Under the pieces are notes generated by a model that searched no databases, had not been told where the DNA came from, and saw only the letters and a program-made list of their open reading frames with translations. A stretch of DNA of 64,000 bases from Trogon surrucura (taxonomy: Eukaryota > Chordata > Aves > Trogoniformes > Trogonidae): NCBI GenBank assembly GCA_020746105.1, contig CM036629.1:5548501-5612500 (forward strand), in the 5' to 3' direction. A program made the position numbers and the translations under genes. Of the stretch, positions 1-12,000 are shown in pieces. The number at the start of each line of letters is the position of its first letter. The first letter of the stretch is position 1.

Positions 1-3000
1 TTTAGGAGGCAGCAATGAGGGAAAATAGGGACCCAAAAAGTGATAATTGCATGCCCCAGAATTGCCAAAATCCTTCCTGAAATCTTCATTAAGCAGGTAG
101 CAACCATATTACTTCACTGACGTGACTGGGCAGATCTCTCACCTTGCATAAGCGTTGTGCAGTTCCAGGAACAGCAGGTTTTTCTTTCGTCTGACAGTGT
201 CACGTTTCTTGCTTTCGAAGAAATGAGAGTTGTGCATGGAGCAGTGTTGACCTGAGCTGTTGTGCTCCAACGTTTCATTCCTCAGATGACCCTGGGTTTC
301 CCAGGGGCTGTACTCTTCAAGCCTTTCTCAAGATGATGTGAATGGCCCACTTTGGGGTAAATGCTGTTCAGAGGGAATAGCGGTGCCAGAGTGTGTTCAT
401 GTTGTTGAGAAATAAGAAGTATATTGCGTGGAATCACGTGGCTAAACTTTCCATAGCTGTCTGCTATGGGCTAACCGCTCACACATGCAATGTACTGTTA
501 CTTTTCTTTGTCAGAATACAACCATCACTGTTGAAGTGCAAAATGACATTTTGGTATATATATATATATTGAAGCAAAATATGTTCCTATGAACATTGAT
601 TGGTGTAAGAGTCTTGCTTTCAATGCATAGTTTTTAATCCTAGAAAGCTTCCTCAGCCATTGAAATATGTGCTTGTACAGGAGAAATTTGAAAGAAAAGC
701 GTGGGAAAAGGAGTGAATCTTTTACAGCAGAGGCAAGGATGGAAGGTAGGAAAATATTAAGACAGTCTGAGTTGTCCTTTATTCCATTCCACTGCAGGTT
801 CAGCAGTTTTCAGGTGGGTTTGCACAGGGAAAGATATGATTCCAGAGGAACTGGTGGCCAAGCCCAGCTCTCACCTCCAGCACTGCTCTGTAGCAGCATG
901 AAATGTGAAAGGAAGCCGAGCGAAAAGCAAGGGTCTCTCTTCAGTGAGTACCACAGGGTTCAGTTAAGTCTAAAAATCTGGCTTTTGAATTCATTCTCTC
1001 TTCGGATTTTGACCATGTGGGAAATCTTTACTCCTACTTCCACAGAAATTTATGAAATAAATGGAAAATGTAGCTTCTTAATATTTAATTTGCTTGGTGA
1101 TTAAAAGAAATTAGTTTCAACCATTGAGCAGTTTAGCAGACCTCCATTAATTTTTATAAGGAAATATTTGCCTGACTTCTTTCTGTGAATTTCTATGAAA
1201 AGAATAATTATTAGATCTTTTCCAGTCTGTGTGTTTTTGATAAGGACATCTCTAGTGTGAATAATCAGAAACTGAATCCTAATCGAATGCTAATGCATTA
1301 AGTGTAATGTAGTTCATAGTTCAGAAATAACATGTGGATTGTGGAGTTAAAATGGTGGAATGACAATGCCCAGAAATATTCTGGATAGAAAATTTATTTT
1401 CAGATTTTTGAAGCAAGCAGGCAGAATTAGGAACTTAATTCAGAATTTACTTGAGCATTTAGGTGTTTGAGCCGTGTTGACTTCCAGTACCTCTGGAAGT
1501 CTGCGCTTTTCTGTTTTAAACCATTAGTGAAGAATAGAACTTGTTGCATTCTCTCGTTTTGAGACAGTGCAGAGATAATTTACAGCGATAACAGTGTCAC
1601 TGCAGAGCTAAAATGGAAAGACCTTTCTTTTGGTGTGTGTGTAATGAAAAGTCTGATGCTTTCAAATATTGAATGACCAATGAATCAGTGTTCCCCCAAT
1701 GTTTTTCAGACACAGTATGATAAAGTAGTCTTTCAGATTACTGATTTCAGGTTTGTATTAATCTTTTTCATCACACCTTTATAAGTAAGGCTTTTGTTAT
1801 TGCTTTTTTTTTTTAGTACACTGAACTGGTAATCTGATCTCACTTCTTGAGACGTGGGCATCGCTTTATAAATACAGCTTTGGGCTACGAATTATTTTAA
1901 TTTTTGACAGTTTCCATATGATTTTCATTGTTTGTGCCCACCAGTAAATTATCTCAAAACACTGTACCATGGCTAAGGGCTAAACTGAGTCTCTCAGAGA
2001 AATGTTTAATTCTTAGGGAACACTTATTCATATATGATTTAATAAGACAGCACATGAGCTAGATGAATTTGAAAAATGAATGCGGGAGGAGAAAATTATT
2101 TGCTTTCCAGCCAGAAGTGAAGGGAGCATTTTTTTGACTGCCACCTTCTTTGCCTTCCCTGTGGCTTTTGCTATACCCTAGTGGAGAAAATGTACTGCTG
2201 GTGACTCAGCCGTGGACACTGGTCAAAACCACCACCACCACCACCGTTGCCAGATGAGCACTGGATGAACTGGTTGCTTACGAGGGCTATTTATGGCTCA
2301 GCATCTGTAGGGCTGCGCCAGAAAGAGGTTGCAGTTGAAATCAGGGCTTTTTGTGGTGCAACCTGCTCAGACTCACACTAAAAGATCGTGGCTGCCCCAA
2401 ATGCTAATGGGTGAAATGATGTGATAGCTCGTACCTGGCCAGACCTTTTTACCAGATGGGGGAATCCAGAAGACCCTTAAAAGTGTTGCGAGTGGGGAAT
2501 TCTAATTTGCAAGCTGTTGCTGCAAGACTGTCTTTACCCACTAATAAATCAATGAACTGTCTGAATTTCAGTGTGTAAACAGGGTAAGTAAAAACTATTT
2601 AAAAGACAAGGGGTGTGTCTGCACTGCCAGGTCCCCAGAACTGAGCCGTTGTTGAGCCAGGTGATTCAGGTTCTGCCTGTGCTGGAACTAGAGGTGCACA
2701 GGTATCAGTGGGGGCTGCAGAACCTCTCTGAGATGCTGGGTAAGGGCTGAGCTAACAGCTCAGCTCCTCTAGCGTAGCACTTCTTGAAGGTGGAAAGAAA
2801 ACCTGGAAAAGCCATGAACAAGCTTCACACTGTGCGATGGACCGTGCCAGCAGCACAGGGTGGGTTCGTGCTGCGCTGGGTTTGCACTGCTCAGTTATTC
2901 CTTGTAGTGCACGGCTGTCTCTCTGTCCGTTATTATTGATGCTTTATATTAGATCACATATCCCAACTGTCTTCTGATTCCCCTGTCGAGACAGACTTTT

Positions 3001-6000
3001 AATCTTCAGTCCCGTGTCTGGTTTGCTACTGTAGTGGTGCCTGTGCTCCTGCCCCGCTGATGGGCTGTGCCCAGGAGGTTGGGGCATGTCCACTGCCTGC
3101 CTTCCAGGGTGGACTGCGTGTGTGTGTATCTCTGAATAGGGACAGCGTGAGCAGGCAAACCCATAAAGAATTTAATTAGGTTAAGAGTAAGTTTCAAAGA
3201 GGATACAAGCCTCTAAAATGTAGACATAAACGGAGTTTGCCATGGGGCATGTGTGTCCTTATGCTGCTGCTGAGGACACTGCAGAGGCAGCCACTGGGTT
3301 TTGTCATAAAGACCAAGCTGTGGGCCAGTGATCATAGTGTGTGACAGGCTCTAACTCTACTCTGCTCTTCCAGGCTGTATAATTATTCTTCTTTTCTTTT
3401 TTGGTCCCATGAAACAATAAGGTTTCGCTTTTACTTTGGATTTCATCTCAAATTTATGTTGACCATTAGTCATACCCTTTAAATGAAGCTATAAATAAAA
3501 ATCAGACCGAAACTGTGCCTCCTCCCGCCTGCCAGTGTACTACATGCTACAGTAAAATAATTCTCCGGCAGATTCTTGCTTCTTGCTAAATAGTCTGACT
3601 CATGTTTTCTGGTTAGAGAAAAGGGAGTGGCATCCTGCAAGGGCTGCGAACCCCGGTCCGGCTCCATGTGATACAGTGAGTGCGCCGTATGGAAAGGAAA
3701 ATACAGTCTTTGTTTTCTTAAGCTTTATGGCTGAAATGTAATTAATGTCAAATGGGTCAAAAGTATGGATTATAAAATCATGGTACGAGTGAAATTCATG
3801 TGCTAATAAAGAAGCCCTAGCATGTCTTTTTTTAAAAAAAATCAATGTAGGGCTATTAAAAACCCTGCCCTGGTCTGATTACTGAAAAAAGTGCAGACAC
3901 ATGGAAATGTTCTTATAGCTTCCAGATTATTTTCATTCCAAGGTGTTTAGAATAGCTCTGTTTTTATTTTAAATTTTTGTTTTGTTTTGAGAGTTATTCC
4001 TAGTTAGACATAATTTCTAAATTTTCTCCTAAGCACTTAAATTCAAATAAATATGTAAGTAACCATCTCTACAAAAGAAATGCATAAATTCTGTTAATAT
4101 ATTTGGAAAGTAACAAAGGAATATTTGTGAAAATCCTCCCCAAAAAATTACAGTAAACAACTTGTGGTTGGTTTTTTTTAAATTTTATTTCTAGATATTG
4201 TTTTCTTTCTTTGTTAGTTTTTGATCAAGTCTCTTGCGACAAGAAAATCCCAGAAATATGCAGGTCCTACTTTCTGTATTAATATATAAACCAAATGTAA
4301 TTTTAAAGAAGTGGAACCAACCTCTTGCACTTCAGGTTGCCTGATATTATCCAGTATGAAAAGCCTGAACATTTCTTTGAGAAGCATTTTCCTCCCCACA
4401 GCTTACAGCAATCTTTATACTTAACAAGGAAAAAGAACCCAAGAACAAAACACAAAACCAAGCCTCCGAGGCCAGCCTCCACTGGCCTTTACTGGTCCAG
4501 AGCCATTCCTTTCCGATTTAACCAAGCTGTGAGATGTTAAAAATCACCATTTCCCTGCTCTCGCAGGAGATCCTCAGGGAAATCCAGTCAGTTTGCTAAA
4601 ATCACTGAACTCTGCAGAGTTCTCTTGGTGCCAGCAGCGCAGGCGCAGACACAGAGCGGTGTCCTGAGGATGCCTGGGAGGTCTGGGATGGCACCAGCCT
4701 CCCCACTTAGCATCCTGCCATCATCCTACTCAGGGTCTGGTCTTGTAGTTCCGTAACCCCAGTTTGGGAGCACTGTTACGAACGCAGCACGTCGTGCTGA
4801 AAAACACGGTACAGTCTTTCAGAGGTAATAGTCCTCTCCTGCAGTGAGCTGATACGTATTTTGCCCTGCTCCCCAAAGAGGGGAACCTGTTTTAAGTAGC
4901 AAGGGATCAGTCCTCCTGCAGGTATTCATTCACAGCAGAGCGAGCACGTTAGAAGTTGTATGCGCCACAACTCTTTAATTTGGGTGTTGACAAATGCAGT
5001 CTAGTAATTAATACGTGGGAGACGGTAAAAATCCACACAGAAGTTGGAAGAATTTTAGACTTGGGGTGATTCTACAAGCTCCGTTCATTTCCAGGTGTGT
5101 AGGTATTGTCATCTTGGGCTCCGCGGTCACGTTGTGTCCCTGACAGCCTGCCTGCTGCAGCGCCCAGGCTGGGTGCACAGGGGAGACAAATGAAGATTGC
5201 ACGTGCAGCTGTAAATGTGACATTTGGAAAGTCTGAAACAGGACAGAAATAGCATTATTTTAACGTAGCTTTTTGTACGCATACAAATAAGCTCGTGGCT
5301 TGTGTTCACCTCTCAGGTGCTGAGGCTTTGGTATTTGTTCTGCTCAGTGGTTCGATACTTGTCACTTCTAGAAACGGGTGTTAGGCACGGTGTGGAAAGA
5401 AGATTCAGTTCCTTGGGTTCTTGCGCCTTGATAAAGGTGTGTTTCATTGCACCTTGAATCAAATTATTACTAAAGACATGTTAATTAATTTCAAGCCTAT
5501 ACAGAAATGTGCTATTGATTGTGTTCTGCCTTAGTAAGAATTTTCCTCAGTTTTCTCTTCCCTGTCCTCATAGGTGATGGCCTGTCTGCTGCATGTCACT
5601 TCTAGGCGGCGTTGCTGTGGGTGCAGTCATTTGTAAAATTTGCTAAGTTGTTCAACAAATACCACATTTTCTTCTTAGAGGAAAAAAAAAATATTTTTTA
5701 TATAAGCGTTAACTAGTCAAATGACGAAAATAAAGTTTGTAAAGCTCATGCTGTGTGAGCTCACATTGTATGAGTATCTTGAAAGATGAGCAGAATGACT
5801 TAGACATAGTGTGTGTTGAGTTACTGAGTCTCCCAAACTTATGTGCACAAGCTATGCTTGTCCTGACGGGCTGCATATATATCACTTATTTTGAAATCTG
5901 GGCTTTGAGTGTTGAAATATGAAACAAATATTAGCTTGATTGTTGATAAAAGAATGCGAAATTGCATTGGACCGTAATGTCTCTTTAAAAAAACCACATT

Positions 6001-6900
6001 TTAAAATTATTTTTTAGGAAGTTTGTAAAAAAAGACAATGTGAAAAGTGAAGTCAAAACCTTAACTTGCATAGAATCTTCTTAGGTAACTCTGAGTACAG
6101 GAAAAGTGGTGTGGTGGGGTAGTCACACAAAGAGGTAGGCTTCTGGCAGTGGAGAATGTCCTTTTTTGGCTCTGCTACCTATGCCTAAATGAATGCCACT
6201 GACTTAACGGGAAGGGAAAGTGGTAAGGAATGTAGAGCTATGATCTGCCTTACTCCAAGCCTTACACCAGGGGGGATTTGCAAAGTCCTAGATGAACCTG
6301 GAAGACATCAGCCTGTCCTGGCGTGATGAAAGGAGAGATGAACGAGATGGGATGATGCATTTTACAGCATTGCTGGACCATCCATAGTCAGACCTCACAG
6401 GTCTTCTTGCTTGTTTCCACCTGCACTGCTAATGAAGCTTTTACACGCTCTAGAGCAGCCCTAAGTCTGTGCACAATCTATTCTGCTTTCCTCAAAACCC
6501 AGTACTTCCCCTTTCATATCACTTAATACAAGACCAATCAATACACCACCTTAACCTATGAAATGTGTTACTAAGGTGTGCGTTGAGATAATTGTTTTAT
6601 TATTCTCATTGCATTAAAAAGCTACACCTGGAATATCCAAAAAGATACTGCAAATATTTTGCGTCTTCTGTTATTATGACCGTTGCTTAATTCCTTAACG
6701 GAGGTACGAATGGCTTGTTCCACTATGGAAAGGGAAAAGAACATTGTCTGACCATATGGTCTCATCTCCGTACAGGAAGTTTAAAATAGAGTGAAACTGT
6801 TTCTCATCAATATGACAAAAAAAGCAAAAGCATTTTACCACAAAGTGATGACTTTTTTTTGTTGAAGAAGGTGCTCTTTATCCCAGAAACAACATAAGCA
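1..6900. other. Gene-poor non-coding sequence
   Basis: No coding exon recognised on either strand. The longest open frame, 145 codons at 667-1,104 on the plus strand, has no recognisable domain and is treated as chance. Short simple repeats are visible: a TA run near 556-570, an ACC run near 2,227-2,244 and a T run near 1,806-1,815. Overall AT-rich. It could be intergenic, or an intron of a gene whose exons lie outside the window. Confidence 0.6.
2225..2245. repeat. (ACC)n microsatellite
   Basis: About six uninterrupted ACC triplets in otherwise unique sequence. Read directly from the sequence. Confidence 0.85.
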
Positions 6901-6915
6901 TGACATGATGTGGCA

Positions 6916-6929
6916 GTTACCATGGCAAC
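6916..6929. promoter_or_regulatory. Perfect palindromic RFX X-box
   Basis: The 14-mer GTTACCATGGCAAC matches the full two-half-site X-box consensus GTTRCCATGGYAAC without mismatch. It is followed at once by an AT-rich homeodomain-type stretch (CTAATTA). RFX factors use such sites in promoters and enhancers of ciliary genes and MHC class II genes. The site lies about 43 kb from the DYNLRB2 promoter with no other gene seen nearby. The sequence match is certain; use as an enhancer or as the promoter of an unseen transcript is inference. Confidence 0.55.
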
Positions 6930-9004
6930 TAATTATTTTTTATTGAACAACAAGAATAAGCACAATAGCTTCACAAAACCCGGCATATCTTGGCAAGCAA
7001 GTTAAAATATCCCAGGGCATTAGCAGCAGTTATCATTTTTAGTTTCCTTCTTTTTTTTTGCTTTCAGAGATTTTTTTATTTGTGAGTATGAACAAATACA
7101 TTTGATTGTGGATCAGAAAAGGTATATTGCTTTCTTATCTAACTTCTTTTACTGAAATCTCCCCTCGACACTGTGGCACTGCTGATGTGTCGTGGTCATT
7201 TAAGTGACACTAGGAGGTGTCTGCCTTGGTTATGCACTTGAACTGATGAGCCCACATTTTCAGAAGTTGCCCGAGTGAGGAGTGAAAGGTTGACAATTTA
7301 GCTGACAGGAGAACATGACAAGGAGAACAGAACAGATGGGGGCCTTGAAAATACCATTCTCTAGAAGTATGTGGAATCAATTTAATCCACAATAATAGTA
7401 CAATGAAGAATGCTATTCTGTAATTACGAGGCTGAACAAGAGATAGTTTTGACCCAAATATTATTGATTGAGTAGACTGTGGTTAATAAAGTAATTCAGA
7501 AATTGTAGTGTCTGATTCAGGTCTGGCCGAAGTCAGCTGCACATTCTTTTATTTAGAAAGGGTTTTAATAAATTGAAATGAACTTTAATGAACATGACAC
7601 TGAATACATGAGTCAAGGGTGATGTATTGATGTTACCAAAGTTGATAGAACTTCTACTGTGTTTACACAGTGTTGTCTAGATAGAGAGGCAAGGAGAAAG
7701 TCCATGACACACTTTTTCCTTTAACATCCAGAACCATGTGGATTTGGATAGATTGCTTCAGACGTACTGATGTTTGCCATAGCAAATGTCACTGTGAGTG
7801 AAGATTCTTATCCTATGGTAGTTTGTATGTATATAATTCAGTTTCTATAATTCACTATGCTAAATTCATACTCACTCCTCTTATTGCAGACCATCTTAAA
7901 GGCAAGTATAATATTAGCCTCAATAGCAGTGTTGCTGCTATAGTTTCAGTTATGCGTGCAGGCTCATCCGAGGACAAATTAGATATACTGCCAAAGCCAA
8001 AATATTTCAGGAATTTGTCCATCTCCATTTGATATATCAGAATGAAAGAAAAAAAACTCTGTCTCAATTCTACTATTTAGGATGACCTTATAACTGAGTA
8101 TCACTGGTTTAATTCTTGCCTCAATTAGGGGGGAAAAAAAAAAGATCCCTTAACCACGTATTCAACCTCAAAGTCAATATTTTGGTTTGGTTCAGAGCTG
8201 GTTGTGTTAAACCAGTTAAGGTCAGATTTAGTCTGGAAAGGCTGCAAAATTACAGGGTCGAATGACACATGATGTACTGTGAAACTGAATTGCATTAGAG
8301 GTTGCATAAACGGAATTAATATTGCTTAATGTGGCTCCAACATCTGAAGCAGTAAGAAATCAGAGTGAACGTGATTGAGAATCTTTGTCTGTAGTAAAAG
8401 TACAGCGGTGTGATGGAGAATTGAATGAGACCTGCCAGGAAGGCTCACATCTCACAGGAGGGTCTTTTTCTTTGAGTCATGGGCTGAATCCACAGGCCAG
8501 CCTGCGGACTGGTGGAAATGGCCACTGAAAGGAACAGGGCAAAATATCCATGGCCGTGCTGCCGTGGGTGCCTGTCTTTTCACCGAAACACGGAAGAGAG
8601 GCTTGCCTGTTCACAGCTGTTGAAGACAGAGTATTCTGTTGGTAGAGCTGGGAGTGCCGATCTAAGTGCCCGGCATCAATTCTGATTGAGGTGAAATAAT
8701 TCTGCTGACCCCAAAATGCTCTTGAGAATCTCTGCCCAATTGTGCTAGTACAGGTGACTGAAATGTAACTTACCTACCACTGGCTTCGATTAATACCAGT
8801 ACAGAAGTTACTAATTTTGATAGTTAGTCCCTAGAAAGTCACTGTTTGCTTTGCTGATGGGAATATAGAGGCTGTATCCTCTGGGAAAGGAGAAACGTGG
8901 GATAGTTTGTGGGGTGTTAGAAATTCTCATGTCCCTTTAGGATGAGTCGTTGGAGCTTCCCACTAGTGTTGTCAGGTATCTGATTCTTCAGTTGTTAGTC
9001 TATG
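6930..9004. other. Non-coding sequence, nothing recognised
   Basis: AT-rich unique sequence. The open frames here are all under 75 codons and overlap on opposite strands, without splice sites that would make convincing exons. Confidence 0.6.
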
Positions 9005-9052
9005 TAAGTAGCACATGATTTAAGTAGCACATGATGCAAGTAGCACATGATT
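9005..9052. repeat. 16-bp tandem repeat, three copies
   Basis: Three back-to-back 16-base units with the core AAGTAGCACATGAT, differing only at the first and last base of the unit. Small minisatellite; no gene nearby. Confidence 0.9.
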
Positions 9053-12000
9053 TCTTGCTGCTGGTGGTGAAACTTTCACACACCATCTCTGTGTATGAGA
9101 CGACTTGGCTGTGTGATCATCAGGGGAGAAAGCAAGACTGGGAAATAGTGCTAGCTGGAAAACTAAAATGTTGACACCCCCCTGGCGCCAAAGTAATTTT
9201 AAAATGTATGTAAACATTTGAATTTTCATTCATAAGTGCTTACATTTATGTATTGTATTGTATCTTGATGAACTGCTGAATGTTAAAAGGCAAAAGGACT
9301 TGGCCCCATTGATCGGATTTACTGTAGAAAAGACTGGAGTGTTAAAAACTGTTCTCAGAAAGATGCCTAGTCCCTTCTAAAAACCATAAACGGGGTGGTG
9401 GCCTGTGCAGAAATACTGGTTTCATTCATGGAATGTGGAGCATTCGGCGTACTGACACAGAAGCCAGGAGACATATAGCTCTCTGATGACAAACTATAAA
9501 GATAAACAAGCCTTTGTGGAGTTTGCAATGAAAAGGAGTCATTTATTAGGAAGATGCATGCTTTCTCAAGCATTTTCATTTTCTTTTTTGCACTCTGTAT
9601 GAGGTCCTCCAGCCACCACGAACAGAGCAATGCCTGGAGGAGTCTCTGAGAGCTGAAATTGTGGCACAAAGGGCAGGAGACTGGGCTGAGAGGGTCCGTG
9701 TAACTATGCAGATACACACCAGCTGAGAATGTAATCCTGAGTGCAAACTGACTTGGTCATAGCTCAGAAAGACTTTTATTTTTATCATTTATATAAACTC
9801 ATGCAGGCAGTAGATGCTGATGAGTTCAAGTGATCCCTGTTCATAAGTGAGAAGCAAGAGGAGTCAGCTCTTGGGCAGGTACAGGTTGTGGGTCAGACTG
9901 TCATTGACTTCTTCACTTGCCTAACATGATTATATTGCATCTACGAGTGTGATGCTGACAGCGTTTTTTTGTTGTGGCTGTTGGAGGACAAGGACAATGG
10001 GCTGCAAATTGGAAGTTCAGGGCAAATCAGTTATGTTATGTTTAAACATTATTTTGAAATGGAATATAACGTGACATAATGTTATGAGGAAACGGATTTG
10101 ACTGCCCAGTCACCTTTATACGGTGCTGGCAGGGATGGGACCTTGGAGGAGTAGCATATTACATTATGTTGATGCCCAACTCAATATTCTTTTACTGTAT
10201 TGTAAGTTTAAAAGTGCTTTTGTTGTAAATGAGAATCAGGAACTGAGAATTTTTTGCTGATGATTTTCTTTGGCATGTTATCCTTTATTGAATTGCTAAG
10301 AAGGTAACATCCAATGTTGTGTTAGTACAGCTGACTTGATTACAGATTGATACCTGGCTTTGTACTTACCTGAAGAAATACCTGGCTTTATTGCGAAGGC
10401 TTTTGCCGAGAGATTTCGTCATGTAACTCAGTGGCCTGAACTTCATTTCACTTATAATTAACTTAAGAGAACATTGAAGGGAAAATAGTGTCTGCCATTG
10501 CCTACAGGACCAACATTTTTTTCAGTAGAGATCTATGACAAAGTTGGACTTTTCTGATGTTAAACAACAAGCCATATAGCAGGAGTTATGGAGATCTCTT
10601 CCTAAAATACCTGGAAAATACCCAAACTAACGTTAACTAGTTGCTCATAGACCCACAGCGGTCCTGCTCTGGAGACACTTGGTGCCCAAGGAGCTGACCC
10701 TGAGCTCCATGCTGCTTCAGACCAAACACAGCGGATGCACTATGGCTTCATCTCCTGCGCCTTTTCACGTTAATTCAGACAACAGCATCATGGCAGGAGT
10801 AATGGCAGTTGTAGACTGTGTTTTTGACAGCCGTGCATTTCTGAAGCAAACCCCTCTCCTGAATAGGAGTAGGGAACACTGTTGATTATCTGTAGAAGAG
10901 GTGTTTGCTGGCAGAGAAGGAGCTCTTCATGCTCTCTGACTTCAAAATATCTGCACCAAAGCCTTCGGTTTTCTTTAGAGATCTGTAAAGTAGCTCTTCT
11001 GGGCCTGCATGTGATGTGAAACCAGGCTTCCAGTTTTTTCTGATAAAGGCAATGGGTGCCCTCCAGCAAAAGTTTGAACTGGCAGACAAATCTCACATTG
11101 TTATCACTTGCTTTACTTTTCAAGAACAATAATTAGGCACTTAGATACTGGGGCGATGACTGTTCCAATCTGGATAAAGCAGCACAATGAATTGCCTCAG
11201 CAGCATGTTTTGAGGGAGGAGTAGCTTTTCCTCCTACCCTTTGCCTCCTACTCTGAAGTTTGTAGAAGATCCTGTGTATATTACAGCAAAAGTGTGGTAT
11301 GCACTGATTGTGCTGAGGGAATTTTCCCACAGGCAGCCAAAGGGGTTTTATTTCCCAAGTACACTTCTGTGGCATCATGTGAGGACTATAGTGAGAGAAA
11401 AAGAATTCCCTCTTACCTGAACTTCATCTGGAGTTGAAGCAGTGAGAGATGCTGAGCAGTCTTGTTTAGCCGTGTAGAGCACTTAACTGTGTGCTTAGAA
11501 GGCAAATCTCTGTACAGACCTGTTGACATCAATGGCACTTCTACATTCATGCTTTGCAGCATCTAGGCCAGTGCAGTTCCACCTAACTGGATCAGGCCTT
11601 TGGTATACAATTGCTTTTGCAGTTTGTTCATCTGTCACTTGCAGAGCCAGTCGATGAATGGAAAAATGAAATTTTGTCTGCAGTGAGGACCTGTGACACT
11701 GAACAGTGAGAGTGGTGGCACAAGCTCAGGTCCTCCTCAGAGGTGATGTGAGTAGTGCAACTCCTTGAGTCACTGTCACGCCTTTAGCTCTTGTCTTGCA
11801 GGGGCTTTCACTGCTGGACATTATATGTTGTTATATTTATGTGGAAGAACATCCCCTTTCCATAAGGCTCCTTAAGAACTAACCCTAGCAGGCTGATTAA
11901 TTTAAAAGGTGATAACCATAAGCTGCAATGCTGTTCTTGGACTGCAAACAGCAGGCACAAATGAGAGCAGAATTTGGCCTGTGAAATGTAGTTTGTAGAT

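Noticed and set aside
667..1104. 145-codon plus-strand open frame
   Set aside because: No domain, no splice context and no composition difference from its surroundings; likely chance.
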